A stretch of DNA of 23,763 nt, taken from the NCBI GenBank assembly GCA_040307645.1, contig JAWRJF010000033.1:1-23763 (forward strand). The letters are read 5' to 3'. The notes under the pieces were generated by a model. The model did not search any database. It saw nothing but the letters and a program-made list of their open reading frames with translations, and was not told where the DNA came from. This DNA is from JAVXAG01 sp040307645 (GTDB lineage Bacteria > Bacillota > Clostridia > Peptostreptococcales > Anaerovoracaceae). Position numbers and translations under genes: made by a program. Below are positions 1 through 7,770 of this stretch, in pieces; position 1 is the first letter of the stretch, and every line of letters starts with the position of its first letter.

Positions 1-1
1 A

Positions 2-577
2 GGGATATACCCATATAAAGGAAAAATATCATTAAATGGCAAAGAACTTAGGGAGATTGACCCTAGAAAAACAAGTAAACTTATTACCTATGTAGGCCAT
101 GACAGCCAGCTTCTTTCAGATACTATATATAACAATATTACTTTAGGCGATGGAGGAGATATTTCACAGGTATTGAGAGATGTGGATTTTGAAAAAGATC
201 TTGCAACTATGGAAAAGGGAGTAGACACAGTTGTAGGCGCAAAAGGTGTAAGATTAAGTGGCGGACAGCAGTCAAGACTGGCACTAGCTAGAGGGTTATA
301 TAATAAAAGCAGGATATTAATCCTGGATGACCCATTTGCTGCAGTAGATGTCTTTACAGAAAAAAAGATTATGGACAATCTTAGAAATAATTATAAAGAA
401 TGTGGAATAATGTTAATCTCTCATCGAGTTCTTGCTTTTGATAAAGTAGACAAGGTTCTCCTTGTCAATAAAGGGGAGACAGTATTTGATAGTCACTGTA
501 ACCTAATGGAAAAATCTGATATTTACAGGGAGATATATTCTTTGCAAAAGGAGGTGGGTGAACATGGGAAAGAATAA
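2..577 (+). CDS. ABC exporter half-transporter, C-terminal ATPase part (partial, 5' end outside window)
   Basis: The reading frame is open from the first bases, so the membrane domain and Walker A lie upstream of the window. The 191 visible residues are the rear of an ABC nucleotide-binding domain. They include a Q-loop (VGHDSQLLSDTIYNNI), a canonical signature LSGGQQSRLALARG, Walker B ILILDDPFAAVD and an H-loop LISHRV. The residue after the Walker B Asp is Asp, not the catalytic Glu, as in the degenerate half of heterodimeric exporters (TM287/288 type). The gene overlaps the next exporter half by 14 bases, so the two are co-translated partners. Together they should form a membrane exporter; peptide, lipid or drug substrate cannot be told from sequence. 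The family call is firm and the substrate unknown. Confidence 0.9.
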   Translation, partial: GIYPYKGKISLNGKELREIDPRKTSKLITYVGHDSQLLSDTIYNNITLGDGGDISQVLRDVDFEKDLATMEKGVDTVVGAKGVRLSGGQQSRLALARGLYNKSRILILDDPFAAVDVFTEKKIMDNLRNNYKECGIMLISHRVLAFDKVDKVLLVNKGETVFDSHCNLMEKSDIYREIYSLQKEVGEHGKE

Positions 578-2228
578 GACCACAAAAGGTATTATTTTAG
601 GTGTAATAAAGAAGAAACCCGTTTATCTTGTTGCCCTTATTCTTATGGTGATTTCGGTAGTGGTTTTTAGTCTTCTTCCACCACAAATTCTAAAAATAAT
701 AATCGATGATTATCTCCTAGGCACGAGTACAGGGCTAGCAAAAATTGGAGTTATCTATCTAATCACGTTTTTGCTAATAGGTGTTTTCGATTTTATAAAG
801 GGCTTTATGCTTACTATTGCTGGTCAAAAAATAATTAAAGAAATTCGTTTCGCTATGAAAGAAAAAATGGGGAAGATCAAGGCTACATATTTCACTCATA
901 ATGGAACTGGCCAAGTTTCCTCTATTTTTATAAATGACGTAGATAATATTAATACCTTGTTTACTGATGGTGTAATTAGTATGGCCATAGACCTTTTCAA
1001 AATAATAGGAATTATTATTTCAATATGGTTTTTTAACTATAAACTAGGGATTTTTGCTCTTTGCCTCATTCCCATAGTTGCACTTATAACAAGTATTTTT
1101 AGGAAAAAAATGTTTCATTCCCAGACGAGAAATTTACTTGAAGTTGGCAAGGTGAATAATCATATCGGAGAAACAATTAGGAATATGATCATGATTAAAA
1201 CTTTTAATAAAGAAGCATATATGGAAGGTCGATATAAAGAATATCTAGAGGATAATTATAAGACTATGGACAGAGTTAATTTTTATGACTCATGTTTTTC
1301 GCCTGTTATTCAGATGATGACGGCTATATCTATTGCTACTGTTTTCTATTTTGCCTCAGAGGGAGATAATTATCTGGGGATATCTATAGGTATGGTTGCG
1401 GCTGCTACTAACTTGATCACCAATCTGTTTGCTCCAATCGACAGTCTTGGGATGGAGCTTTCTAGTATTCAAAAAGGACTATCGGGTGTTGAGAGTGTAG
1501 ATGATTTTTTGGCAGCAGAGGAAGATGTTTTCAAAGACCAACTGGCAACTGAGGAGTTAAATCATTTGGGAAAAGGGGAAATGGTTTTTAAGGACGTACA
1601 TTTTTCCTATGATGATGGACCGGAAATTTTGAAGGGGCTTAATCTTGTAATAAACCCGGGTGAAAAAATTTCTTTTGTTGGAAGGACTGGAGCAGGAAAA
1701 TCCACTTTGTTTAAACTGATGGTAGGGTTACTTGTTCCTACCAAAGGGGAAATAACTTATAATGGAATACCTGTATGGCGGATTTTAAATAGCGAAAAGC
1801 GACGACTCTTTGGGTACGTTGAGCAAAATTTCAGTTTTGTAAAAGCTTCTGTTTTAGAGCAGATAACTCTTTTTGATGAGGATATTTCTTATTCTCAAGT
1901 GGAAAGTGTATTGGATTTTGTAGGACTTTTAGAATATTGTAAGGGCTTGGATAACGGACTTTTAACTGAAGCAGATGAGAAGCTATTCTCAGAGGGACAA
2001 AAACAGCTTTTGGCGATTGCAAGGGCTTTGGTTACCAACCCGCCGATTTTGTTTTTAGATGAAGTTACAGCTAATCTTGATGCTGTTACGGAGGACAAAG
2101 TTGTTAAAGTTTTAAAGGAAGCAGGGGAAGGAAAAACTATTCTTTCTATTGCTCATCGTACATCTACGATTTACAGTAGTGACAAGGTAATTGAAGTAAA
2201 GGACGGCATGTTTTATAATATAATATAG
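564..2228 (+). CDS. ABC exporter half-transporter (membrane domain plus ATPase)
   Basis: The protein has 554 residues: an N-terminal exporter membrane domain with several hydrophobic helices (about residues 15-300) and a C-terminal ATPase domain. Walker A is GRTGAGKS (about 373-380), Walker B is ILFLDE with catalytic Glu at about 500, and the H-loop is IAHRT. The signature is FSEGQ (about 475-479) instead of LSGGQ. With the Asp-for-Glu change in the upstream half, both defects fall in the same composite ATP site, leaving the other site intact. The ATG at 564 is preferred because AAAGGAGG (547-554) lies 9 bases before it; an in-frame GTG at 558 is too close to that site. The substrate cannot be assigned. 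No terminator is visible after it, so the downstream small gene may be in the same transcript. Confidence 0.92.
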   Translation: MGKNKTTKGIILGVIKKKPVYLVALILMVISVVVFSLLPPQILKIIIDDYLLGTSTGLAKIGVIYLITFLLIGVFDFIKGFMLTIAGQKIIKEIRFAMKEKMGKIKATYFTHNGTGQVSSIFINDVDNINTLFTDGVISMAIDLFKIIGIIISIWFFNYKLGIFALCLIPIVALITSIFRKKMFHSQTRNLLEVGKVNNHIGETIRNMIMIKTFNKEAYMEGRYKEYLEDNYKTMDRVNFYDSCFSPVIQMMTAISIATVFYFASEGDNYLGISIGMVAAATNLITNLFAPIDSLGMELSSIQKGLSGVESVDDFLAAEEDVFKDQLATEELNHLGKGEMVFKDVHFSYDDGPEILKGLNLVINPGEKISFVGRTGAGKSTLFKLMVGLLVPTKGEITYNGIPVWRILNSEKRRLFGYVEQNFSFVKASVLEQITLFDEDISYSQVESVLDFVGLLEYCKGLDNGLLTEADEKLFSEGQKQLLAIARALVTNPPILFLDEVTANLDAVTEDKVVKVLKEAGEGKTILSIAHRTSTIYSSDKVIEVKDGMFYNII

Positions 2229-2279
2229 TACCGAGATACTTATATTATGTTAGTTTAAAATATTTGGAGGAAAGAGATA

Positions 2280-2504
2280 ATGAATGAAAAATTGCCATTT
2301 AAAACAGTTTTTTTTAGACTATATGACAGGAAGATTAGCTCCGGCCAAATAACCTTTAGCCAGACAGGAATAAAAAAAGATGATTTTACAAGGCTTTGTA
2401 CGGAGGAGGATTTTGTCTTTGATAAGGAAACTCTCCAAAGGCTTTGTGTTACGATGAAGCTTACTAGTGAAGAAGAAAAGATGTTAATGGAATCAGCGGA
2501 ATAG
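2280..2504 (+). CDS. small HTH-like protein, possible regulator
   Basis: This 74-residue protein is preceded by GGAGG (2266-2270) nine bases before the ATG. It lacks a signal peptide or membrane segment. Its pattern (ITFSQTGIKKDDFTRL, then DKETLQRLCVTMKLTSEEEK and MLMESA) resembles the short XRE-like helix-turn-helix family in which a recognition-like helix FSKIR is followed by PSKxTxxxLAxALxLxxEExxxLLxxAG. That resemblance is from memory of the family and is moderate. Only 10 bases separate it from the Nudix gene, and the Nudix and helicase genes follow closely, so it probably belongs to that unit and could regulate it. It could also be an unrelated small helical protein. Confidence 0.65.
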   Translation: MNEKLPFKTVFFRLYDRKISSGQITFSQTGIKKDDFTRLCTEEDFVFDKETLQRLCVTMKLTSEEEKMLMESAE

Positions 2505-2514
2505 GTGGTGGATT

Positions 2515-2919
2515 ATGAAAAGCTTAGAGGTTGCAGCAGGAATTCTGGTTAGAGACGGCAAAATACTTTGTGCACAGAGAGGAAAGGGAAAGTTCGATTA
2601 TATTTCATATAAATATGAATTCCCTGGAGGAAAGCTGGAGGCTTTAGAAAGTCCTATGGAAGCTCTTAGAAGAGAGTTAATAGAGGAAATGGATGTAGTT
2701 ATAGATGAAAGAAACATTGAACTTTTCTGTGTAGTTTTACATCAATATCCAGATTTCTTTGTAAAAATGCACTGCTTTATTTGCAGAGATTTTTCTGGCA
2801 ATGTGGTTCTTAAAGAGCATAATGATATAAAGTGGCTGGAGCCGGAACAACTTGGACAGCTGGACTGGGCACAGGCAGATTTACCCATTGTTGAAAAACT
2901 TATTCAGAAGGGTATTTAA
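2515..2919 (+). CDS. Nudix hydrolase (MutT-like)
   Basis: The 134 residues span a single Nudix fold. Nudix hydrolases cleave nucleoside diphosphates linked to another moiety, typically sanitising damaged or non-canonical dNTPs in the cytoplasm. The Nudix box runs from G39 to V61: G39, E45, R53, E54, E57 and E58 are all present, so metal binding and catalysis should be intact. The usual Gly near the end of the box is Asp60. The preceding FDYISYKYEFPGG and the WLEPEQL segment near residue 105 are typical of MutT and CTP-pyrophosphohydrolase-like members. A GGTGG site precedes the ATG. It ends two bases before the helicase gene, which suggests coupled expression and a shared role in nucleic-acid or nucleotide quality control. 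The exact substrate is unknown. Confidence 0.88.
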   Translation: MKSLEVAAGILVRDGKILCAQRGKGKFDYISYKYEFPGGKLEALESPMEALRRELIEEMDVVIDERNIELFCVVLHQYPDFFVKMHCFICRDFSGNVVLKEHNDIKWLEPEQLGQLDWAQADLPIVEKLIQKGI

Positions 2920-2921
2920 TC

Positions 2922-5834
2922 ATGGGTGTGGTTGATGCATTAAAGGATAGTCTTAGCAATGGATTTATAGATTTTACGGTGGACTCTTTAGAAAAGTATA
3001 ATCCTAAACTGCTAATTAATGATTACAGAAAAGGCATGAAGGTTTTGAGTAGCATCACCGGTGAACTTGAAAACTGTAAAGAGTTTTATTTTTCTGTAGC
3101 TTTTATTACTAATAGTGGTGTGGAATCTCTTCTTTCAGTTTTAGATATGCTGAGGGAAAAAGGCATACGTGGTAAGATAGTTACATCTCAATACCAGGAT
3201 TTTACTGAACCAGTAGCTTTGAGAAGGTTATTGCGATATGGTAACATTGAGCTTAGAATTGTAACCGATGAGAACCTACACAGTAAAGGGTATATTTTTA
3301 AAAGAACAGATGATACATATTCTTTTATAGTGGGAAGCAGTAATCTAACACAAAATGCCTTAAGTCTTAATAAAGAATGGAATCTGAAGCTTTCTTCTAT
3401 GGAGGAAGGTTCTTTATTTAAAAGTTTATTAAGGGAATTTGATGGAACTTTTAATAATGCTACGGTTGTGACGGATTTATGGATTAGTGAGTACGAAAAA
3501 ATCTATAAAGCTGTAAGGAGCACTAGAAAAAACAGACTAAATGATGCCTCTCTTGCTCCCGTCTTAAATCTAAAGCGTATTTATCCAAACAAAATGCAGT
3601 CGGAAGCGTTGAGAAATATTGAGAAATTAAGAGATGAGGGGAAAGATAAAGCTTTGTTAATTTCGGCTACGGGTACCGGAAAGACTTATCTTTCCGCTTT
3701 TGATGTAGCAGTTTTTAGACCGAAAAAATTTTTATATATTGTTCATAGAGAAAACATTGCAAAGGCTGCAATGAAAAGCTATAAAAATGTTATAGGACAT
3801 GATATAAATGCCGGTCTTTTAAGTGGTAATTCTAAGGAATTTGATTGTGATTATGTTTTTGCAATGGTGCAGACTATTTCTAAAGAGGATGTTCTTAGAG
3901 AGTTTACCCCTGATTATTTTGACTATATAGTTATTGATGAAGTTCACAGGGCAGGAGCTGATAGCTACAATAAAGTAGTTGAATATTTTAAACCTAAGTT
4001 TTTACTTGGCATGACGGCTTCTCCAGAGCGTACCGATGGATTGGATATTTTTAGTATTTTCGATCACAACATTGCTTATGAAATAAGATTACAGAAGGCT
4101 ATGGAAGAAAATTTGTTATGTCCTTTTCATTATTTTGGCATAAGTGATCTTGAAATAAATGGTGAATTTATTGATGATTATTCTGAATTTCGGTTTATTA
4201 CTTCAGAAGAAAGAGTCAATAACATAATCGACAAAATAGAGTATTACGGATATAGCGGTGACAGGGTAAAGGGATTGATTTTCTGTAGCAGGAATGATGA
4301 GGCAGCAGAACTGTCCGTAAGGTTTAATGAAAAAGGATATAAAACTATAGCTTTAAGTGGAGAAAATACTTCTGTAGAAAGAGAAAATGCAATACAGCGC
4401 TTAGAACAAGATAACGAAGACGGCGCTTTAGATTATATATTTACTGTGGATATTTTTAATGAAGGTATTGATATTCCTGCGGTAAATCAAATCGTAATGC
4501 TAAGGCCCACTGAATCTGCTATTATCTTTGTGCAGCAGCTTGGAAGAGGACTGAGAAAATATCAGAATAAAGAATTTGTGGTGGTAGTAGATTTTATTGC
4601 AAATTACAGGAAGAGTTTTTTAATCCCGGTGGCATTATCAGGGGACAGAACATATAACAAAGATACCATTAGGCGTTTTGTACGAGAAGGAACGAGAGTT
4701 ATCCCAGGTTGCTCAACAGTTAATTTTGATGCTATTTCAAAGAGGCGTATCTATGAATCTATTGATACAGCTAATTTTAATGACGTAAAACTAATTAAAG
4801 ATAGTTATTTTAACTTGAAATACAAACTTGGAAGGATACCAAAGCTGATGGATTTCGAGGAACACGGAGAAATAGACGTTCTTAGAATATTTGAAAACAG
4901 TTCACTGGGATCATATTATAAGTTTTTAAAAAAATATGATAAACAGGATTACAATGTAACCTTGACTTTAGAGCAGGAGAAATTTGTTGAGTTTATTTCT
5001 AGAAAATTGGCTAATGGCAAAAGGCCTCACGAGCTTGAGTTCTTAAAGAGGCTCATAAAGTATGAAACAGGTGTGATGTCTATATTTCAAAGGGAGTTTC
5101 AAAACCAATACAACATTGAAGTGTCTAGTAAAACGAAAAAAAGCATTGTCAATATTTTGACTAATGAATTTATGACAGGTGCAGGCAAAAATACTTACTC
5201 GGATTGCATTTTCATTGAACCAGATGGGAAGGACTATAAAATATCAAGTAAGTTTTGTTCTATGATAAAGTCTGAAGAGTTTTTAAATATCGTCAATGAA
5301 CTTATAGATTTTGGACTTTATAGAAATAAAAAGTTCTACGGAGACAGGTACCAAAATACTAGTTTTTCTTTGTACAGCAAATATACTTATGAAGATGTAT
5401 GTCGCATATTGGAATGGGAACAAAATCAGGTACCTTTTAATATTGGAGGATACAAGTACGATAAAAAAACCAATACTTTCCCCGTTTTTATTAATTATGA
5501 GAAGGAAGAAGATATAAGTGCGACTACAGCTTATGAGGATAGATTTATTAACCAGTCTTTGTTAATTGCTTTATCAAAGTCAGGGAGGACACCTGATTCA
5601 GAGGATGTTAAAGTAATATATTCGGCTGTAGAAAAGGGTGTGGATATTCAGCTTTTTGTTAGGAAGAATAAAGATGATAAAATGTCAAAAGAGTTTTATT
5701 ACCTGGGCAGGATTAATGCAATAGGTAGACCTAAACCTGTAAAAATGAAGGGCACTGATAAATCTGCTGTAGAAATTACTTATAAATTAGAGACTCCGGT
5801 TAGAGAGGATATTTATCAATACATTATTTCATAA
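2922..5834 (+). CDS. PLD-like nuclease / SF2 helicase / DUF3427 protein
   Basis: This 970-residue protein has three parts. Residues about 30-190 form an HKD (phospholipase D-like) nuclease domain with H120-S-K122 followed by GSSNLT (138-143). Residues about 215-560 form a superfamily 2 helicase core. Its motifs are Walker A ATGTGKT (249-255, K254), DEVH (339-342), TAS (365-367), a motif V-like segment FNEGIDIP and motif VI QQLGRGLRK (538-546). The remainder (about 590-960) matches what I know as DUF3427, usual in this architecture. It should bind and translocate on DNA or RNA and may cut it. A single HKD motif implies that dimerisation would be needed for a complete PLD active site. The start at 2922 lies two bases after the Nudix stop with a modest AGAAGGG site. 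A hairpin follows the stop. A defence role is inference only. Confidence 0.88.
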   Translation: MGVVDALKDSLSNGFIDFTVDSLEKYNPKLLINDYRKGMKVLSSITGELENCKEFYFSVAFITNSGVESLLSVLDMLREKGIRGKIVTSQYQDFTEPVALRRLLRYGNIELRIVTDENLHSKGYIFKRTDDTYSFIVGSSNLTQNALSLNKEWNLKLSSMEEGSLFKSLLREFDGTFNNATVVTDLWISEYEKIYKAVRSTRKNRLNDASLAPVLNLKRIYPNKMQSEALRNIEKLRDEGKDKALLISATGTGKTYLSAFDVAVFRPKKFLYIVHRENIAKAAMKSYKNVIGHDINAGLLSGNSKEFDCDYVFAMVQTISKEDVLREFTPDYFDYIVIDEVHRAGADSYNKVVEYFKPKFLLGMTASPERTDGLDIFSIFDHNIAYEIRLQKAMEENLLCPFHYFGISDLEINGEFIDDYSEFRFITSEERVNNIIDKIEYYGYSGDRVKGLIFCSRNDEAAELSVRFNEKGYKTIALSGENTSVERENAIQRLEQDNEDGALDYIFTVDIFNEGIDIPAVNQIVMLRPTESAIIFVQQLGRGLRKYQNKEFVVVVDFIANYRKSFLIPVALSGDRTYNKDTIRRFVREGTRVIPGCSTVNFDAISKRRIYESIDTANFNDVKLIKDSYFNLKYKLGRIPKLMDFEEHGEIDVLRIFENSSLGSYYKFLKKYDKQDYNVTLTLEQEKFVEFISRKLANGKRPHELEFLKRLIKYETGVMSIFQREFQNQYNIEVSSKTKKSIVNILTNEFMTGAGKNTYSDCIFIEPDGKDYKISSKFCSMIKSEEFLNIVNELIDFGLYRNKKFYGDRYQNTSFSLYSKYTYEDVCRILEWEQNQVPFNIGGYKYDKKTNTFPVFINYEKEEDISATTAYEDRFINQSLLIALSKSGRTPDSEDVKVIYSAVEKGVDIQLFVRKNKDDKMSKEFYYLGRINAIGRPKPVKMKGTDKSAVEITYKLETPVREDIYQYIIS

Positions 5835-5838
5835 AAAA

Positions 5839-5894
5839 GAGGCAGGCTATAAAAGGGACCGTATCATAAGGCCCTTAAATATAACCTGCCTTTT
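5839..5894. terminator. bidirectional hairpin terminator
   Basis: AGGCAGGCTAT (5840-5850) pairs with ATAACCTGCCTT (5881-5892) with one mismatch, and an inner AAGGG (5853-5857) pairs with CCCTT (5872-5876). T-runs lie on the right side and A-runs on the left. It sits between the converging helicase gene and the small minus-strand membrane gene, so it can stop transcription from both sides. Confidence 0.75.
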
Positions 5895-5900
5895 AGGTTT

Positions 5901-6152
5901 TTATTTGTTTCGATTTTTAAACCTGCTGATGAAATCTAAATCTTTTATTAAAGCTCTAACCTGTGGTATGTATATTTTTAAAAAGTGAGAGCAGAAGATT
6001 ACAATAGCAAGATCCAAAAAAGGGATGTTATCTAATGATATACCATCACTTTTTGCCATTTCTCCCAGGCTATAAATTGATAACATTAAAGTAAAACTTA
6101 AAAAAATGGATATAAATAAGGGTATGTATTTTTTGAATTTGCTATCCTTCAT
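5901..6152 (-). CDS. small membrane protein, two predicted helices, unknown function
   Basis: This is an 83-residue protein on the minus strand. AAGGAGG stands six bases before its ATG, which supports it as a real gene. Two hydrophobic segments are visible: about residues 11-29 (PLFISIFLSFTLMLSIYSL) and 43-63 (IPFLDLAIVIFCSHFLKIYI). Basic residues flank both ends (KDSKFKK at the start, RFKNRNK at the end), so both termini are probably cytoplasmic. A promoter with TTGTCA/TATAAT lies upstream on the minus strand. I do not recognise the family and its neighbours give no clear function. Confidence 0.75.
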   Translation of the reverse strand: MKDSKFKKYIPLFISIFLSFTLMLSIYSLGEMAKSDGISLDNIPFLDLAIVIFCSHFLKIYIPQVRALIKDLDFISRFKNRNK

Positions 6153-6193
6153 CAGTAGCCTCCTTATGTTTTAAAACGGTTTTCTTAATTAAG

Positions 6194-6221
6194 ATTATAC
6201 ACTAAAGGGAGACGTTGACAA
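6194..6221 (-). promoter_or_regulatory. promoter for the small membrane protein gene
   Basis: Reading the minus strand, TTGTCA (6221-6216) and TATAAT (6199-6194) are separated by 16 bases, followed by the gene start at 6152. The -35 box overlaps that of the divergent plus-strand promoter. Confidence 0.65.
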
Positions 6222-6243
6222 GGATTATTCGTTGCTGCATAAT
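6215..6243 (+). promoter_or_regulatory. promoter for the 100-residue hypothetical gene
   Basis: TTGACA (6215-6220) is a perfect -35, followed after 17 bases by CATAAT (6238-6243), a five-of-six -10. The gene starts 47 bases downstream at 6291. Confidence 0.65.
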
Positions 6244-6290
6244 ATATAAATAGGTATTTTAACGGTGTTAATATTAAAAAAGGGGATAAA

Positions 6291-6593
6291 ATGAAAGAGA
6301 TTAAGTTAAAGGCTGACAAGCCATTTCACAATAATGTAGATGTTGCGATTATAGATTTTCCTGATGGTTTTAGCGGGGAAGAAAGGCAACGTTGTAAGGT
6401 TCAGGTAGATTTTTCTGAAAGTGCTGTAAGACAATTGCAAAAAAAGGGTATGAATAAAGAAGAGATTTTAAAGCATTATGAAGAGTGGCTTTATAATGTG
6501 GTTAAAATCCATTTGGCGACTGACTGGGAGCCGGTTTCTGGGTACGATGAAGTTATGGCTATAATTTTGGAACACGTAGATTTATACTTTTAA
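6291..6593 (+). CDS. hypothetical protein, 100 residues
   Basis: An acidic soluble protein with no signal peptide or membrane segment. It begins with a beta-like stretch (MKEIKLKADKPFHNN, then VDVAIIDFPDG) followed by helices (SAVRQLQKKGMNKEEILKHYEEWLYNVV). AAGGGG lies just before the ATG, and a good promoter lies at 6215-6243, so it is probably its own transcription unit. The G3E GTPase gene that follows has its own extended -10 promoter, so any link to metal handling is only by proximity. I do not recognise the family. Confidence 0.75.
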   Translation: MKEIKLKADKPFHNNVDVAIIDFPDGFSGEERQRCKVQVDFSESAVRQLQKKGMNKEEILKHYEEWLYNVVKIHLATDWEPVSGYDEVMAIILEHVDLYF

Positions 6594-6649
6594 GTTTTGT
6601 GGTGCAGCAGGCTAAGAAAGCAGTTTTCAAACAAATTTAATTTAAGGTA

Positions 6650-6658
6650 TGTTATAAT
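6650..6658 (+). promoter_or_regulatory. extended -10 promoter of the G3E GTPase pair
   Basis: TGTTATAAT (6650-6658) is a perfect extended -10 element 28 bases before the first possible start. No good -35 is seen, as is usual for extended -10 promoters. Confidence 0.55.
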
Positions 6659-6685
6659 TTTAGAAGAAAAATTTTAGAGAAAGAG

Positions 6686-7747
6686 ATGATGAAAATGACA
6701 AAGATTGATATTTTTTCAGGCTTTTTAGGAGCTGGAAAAACTACGCTTATTAAAAAGTTAATTGAAGAAGCCTATAAGGGTGAAAAAATTGTATTAATAG
6801 AAAACGAATTTGGTGAAATAGGTATAGACGGTGGCTTTTTAAAAGAGGCAGGCGTTGAAATAAATGAAATGAATTCAGGTTGTATCTGCTGCTCTTTAGT
6901 TGGTGACTTTGGAAAAGCTCTTGTTCAGGTTATGGATGAATTTACACCTGATAGGATTTTGATCGAGCCTTCCGGAGTGGGTAAGCTAAGTGATGTAATT
7001 ACTGCTGTAAAAAATGTTCATGACCACAGAATGGTTCTAAATGGATTTACCACAATTGTAGATGCGAAAAAATGTAAAATGTATATGAAGAATTTCGGTG
7101 AGTTTTTCAATAATCAGATTGAACATGGGAGTTCTATCATTTTAAGTCATACTGATGGATTATCTGAGGAAAAGCTTGATGATTGTGTTCAGCTTATACG
7201 TCAGCATAACCAAGAAGCTTCAATTATTACAACTCCATGGGATGAAATAGAAGGTTCTAAGATTTTGGAAGCTATAGAACGAAAAAGCACCCTAGAGGCT
7301 GAACTTGATAATTTAGAGAAAGAGGTCCATGACCATCATGACCACGACCATGATGAGAACCATGAGCACCACGAGCATCATAAACATGAGCATCATCACC
7401 ATGACCATGATGACCACTGCGGATGCGGCTGTCACGATCATGACCACGACCACGACCACGACCATCATGCTGATGAGGTGTTTACAAGTATCGGGGCTGA
7501 GACCACACATAAATATTCGGCTGAAAAGATACAGGACATGCTTCATGCTTTAGAAAATCAAGAAGAGTATGGAATGGTACTTCGTGCAAAAGGTATTGTG
7601 GCATCTCTCGATGGCAAATGGATTCACTTTGACTATGTGCCAGGAGAATCTGATGTAAGATTTGGATCAGCAGAGGTTACTGGAAGACTCTGTGTAATCG
7701 GATCAAAAATCAACGAAGAAAAGATTAAAGTATTATTTGAACTATAA
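6686..7747 (+). CDS. G3E-family (COG0523/CobW) GTPase with His-rich metal-binding loop
   Basis: The protein has 353 residues. The N-terminal GTPase domain has Walker A GFLGAGKTT (12-20) and the hallmark COG0523 metal site CICC (66-69). It also has ENEFGE (39-44) and EPSGVG (94-99). A linker at about 215-261 is almost entirely His and Asp, interrupted by CGCGC (245-249). The CobW C-terminal domain follows (about 264-353). Such proteins are GTP-dependent metal chaperones or insertases, most often for zinc. The usual NKxD specificity motif reads SHTD (154-157). Three starts are possible (6686, 6689, 6695). The purine tract ending at 6685 favours 6695, giving MTKIDIFSGF; the longest start is reported. 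It is followed after 23 bases by a second G3E gene. The metal is inferred, not shown. Confidence 0.93.
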   Translation: MMKMTKIDIFSGFLGAGKTTLIKKLIEEAYKGEKIVLIENEFGEIGIDGGFLKEAGVEINEMNSGCICCSLVGDFGKALVQVMDEFTPDRILIEPSGVGKLSDVITAVKNVHDHRMVLNGFTTIVDAKKCKMYMKNFGEFFNNQIEHGSSIILSHTDGLSEEKLDDCVQLIRQHNQEASIITTPWDEIEGSKILEAIERKSTLEAELDNLEKEVHDHHDHDHDENHEHHEHHKHEHHHHDHDDHCGCGCHDHDHDHDHDHHADEVFTSIGAETTHKYSAEKIQDMLHALENQEEYGMVLRAKGIVASLDGKWIHFDYVPGESDVRFGSAEVTGRLCVIGSKINEEKIKVLFEL

Positions 7748-7770
7748 TTTAGAAAGAAGGCAATAATTTA

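Noticed and set aside
7313..7553. Open frames on both strands across the His-rich region of the G3E GTPase
   Set aside because: They arise from the GACCAC/CATGAC repeats of the real gene, are low-complexity (runs of Met/Val or Met/Thr) and lack ribosome sites.
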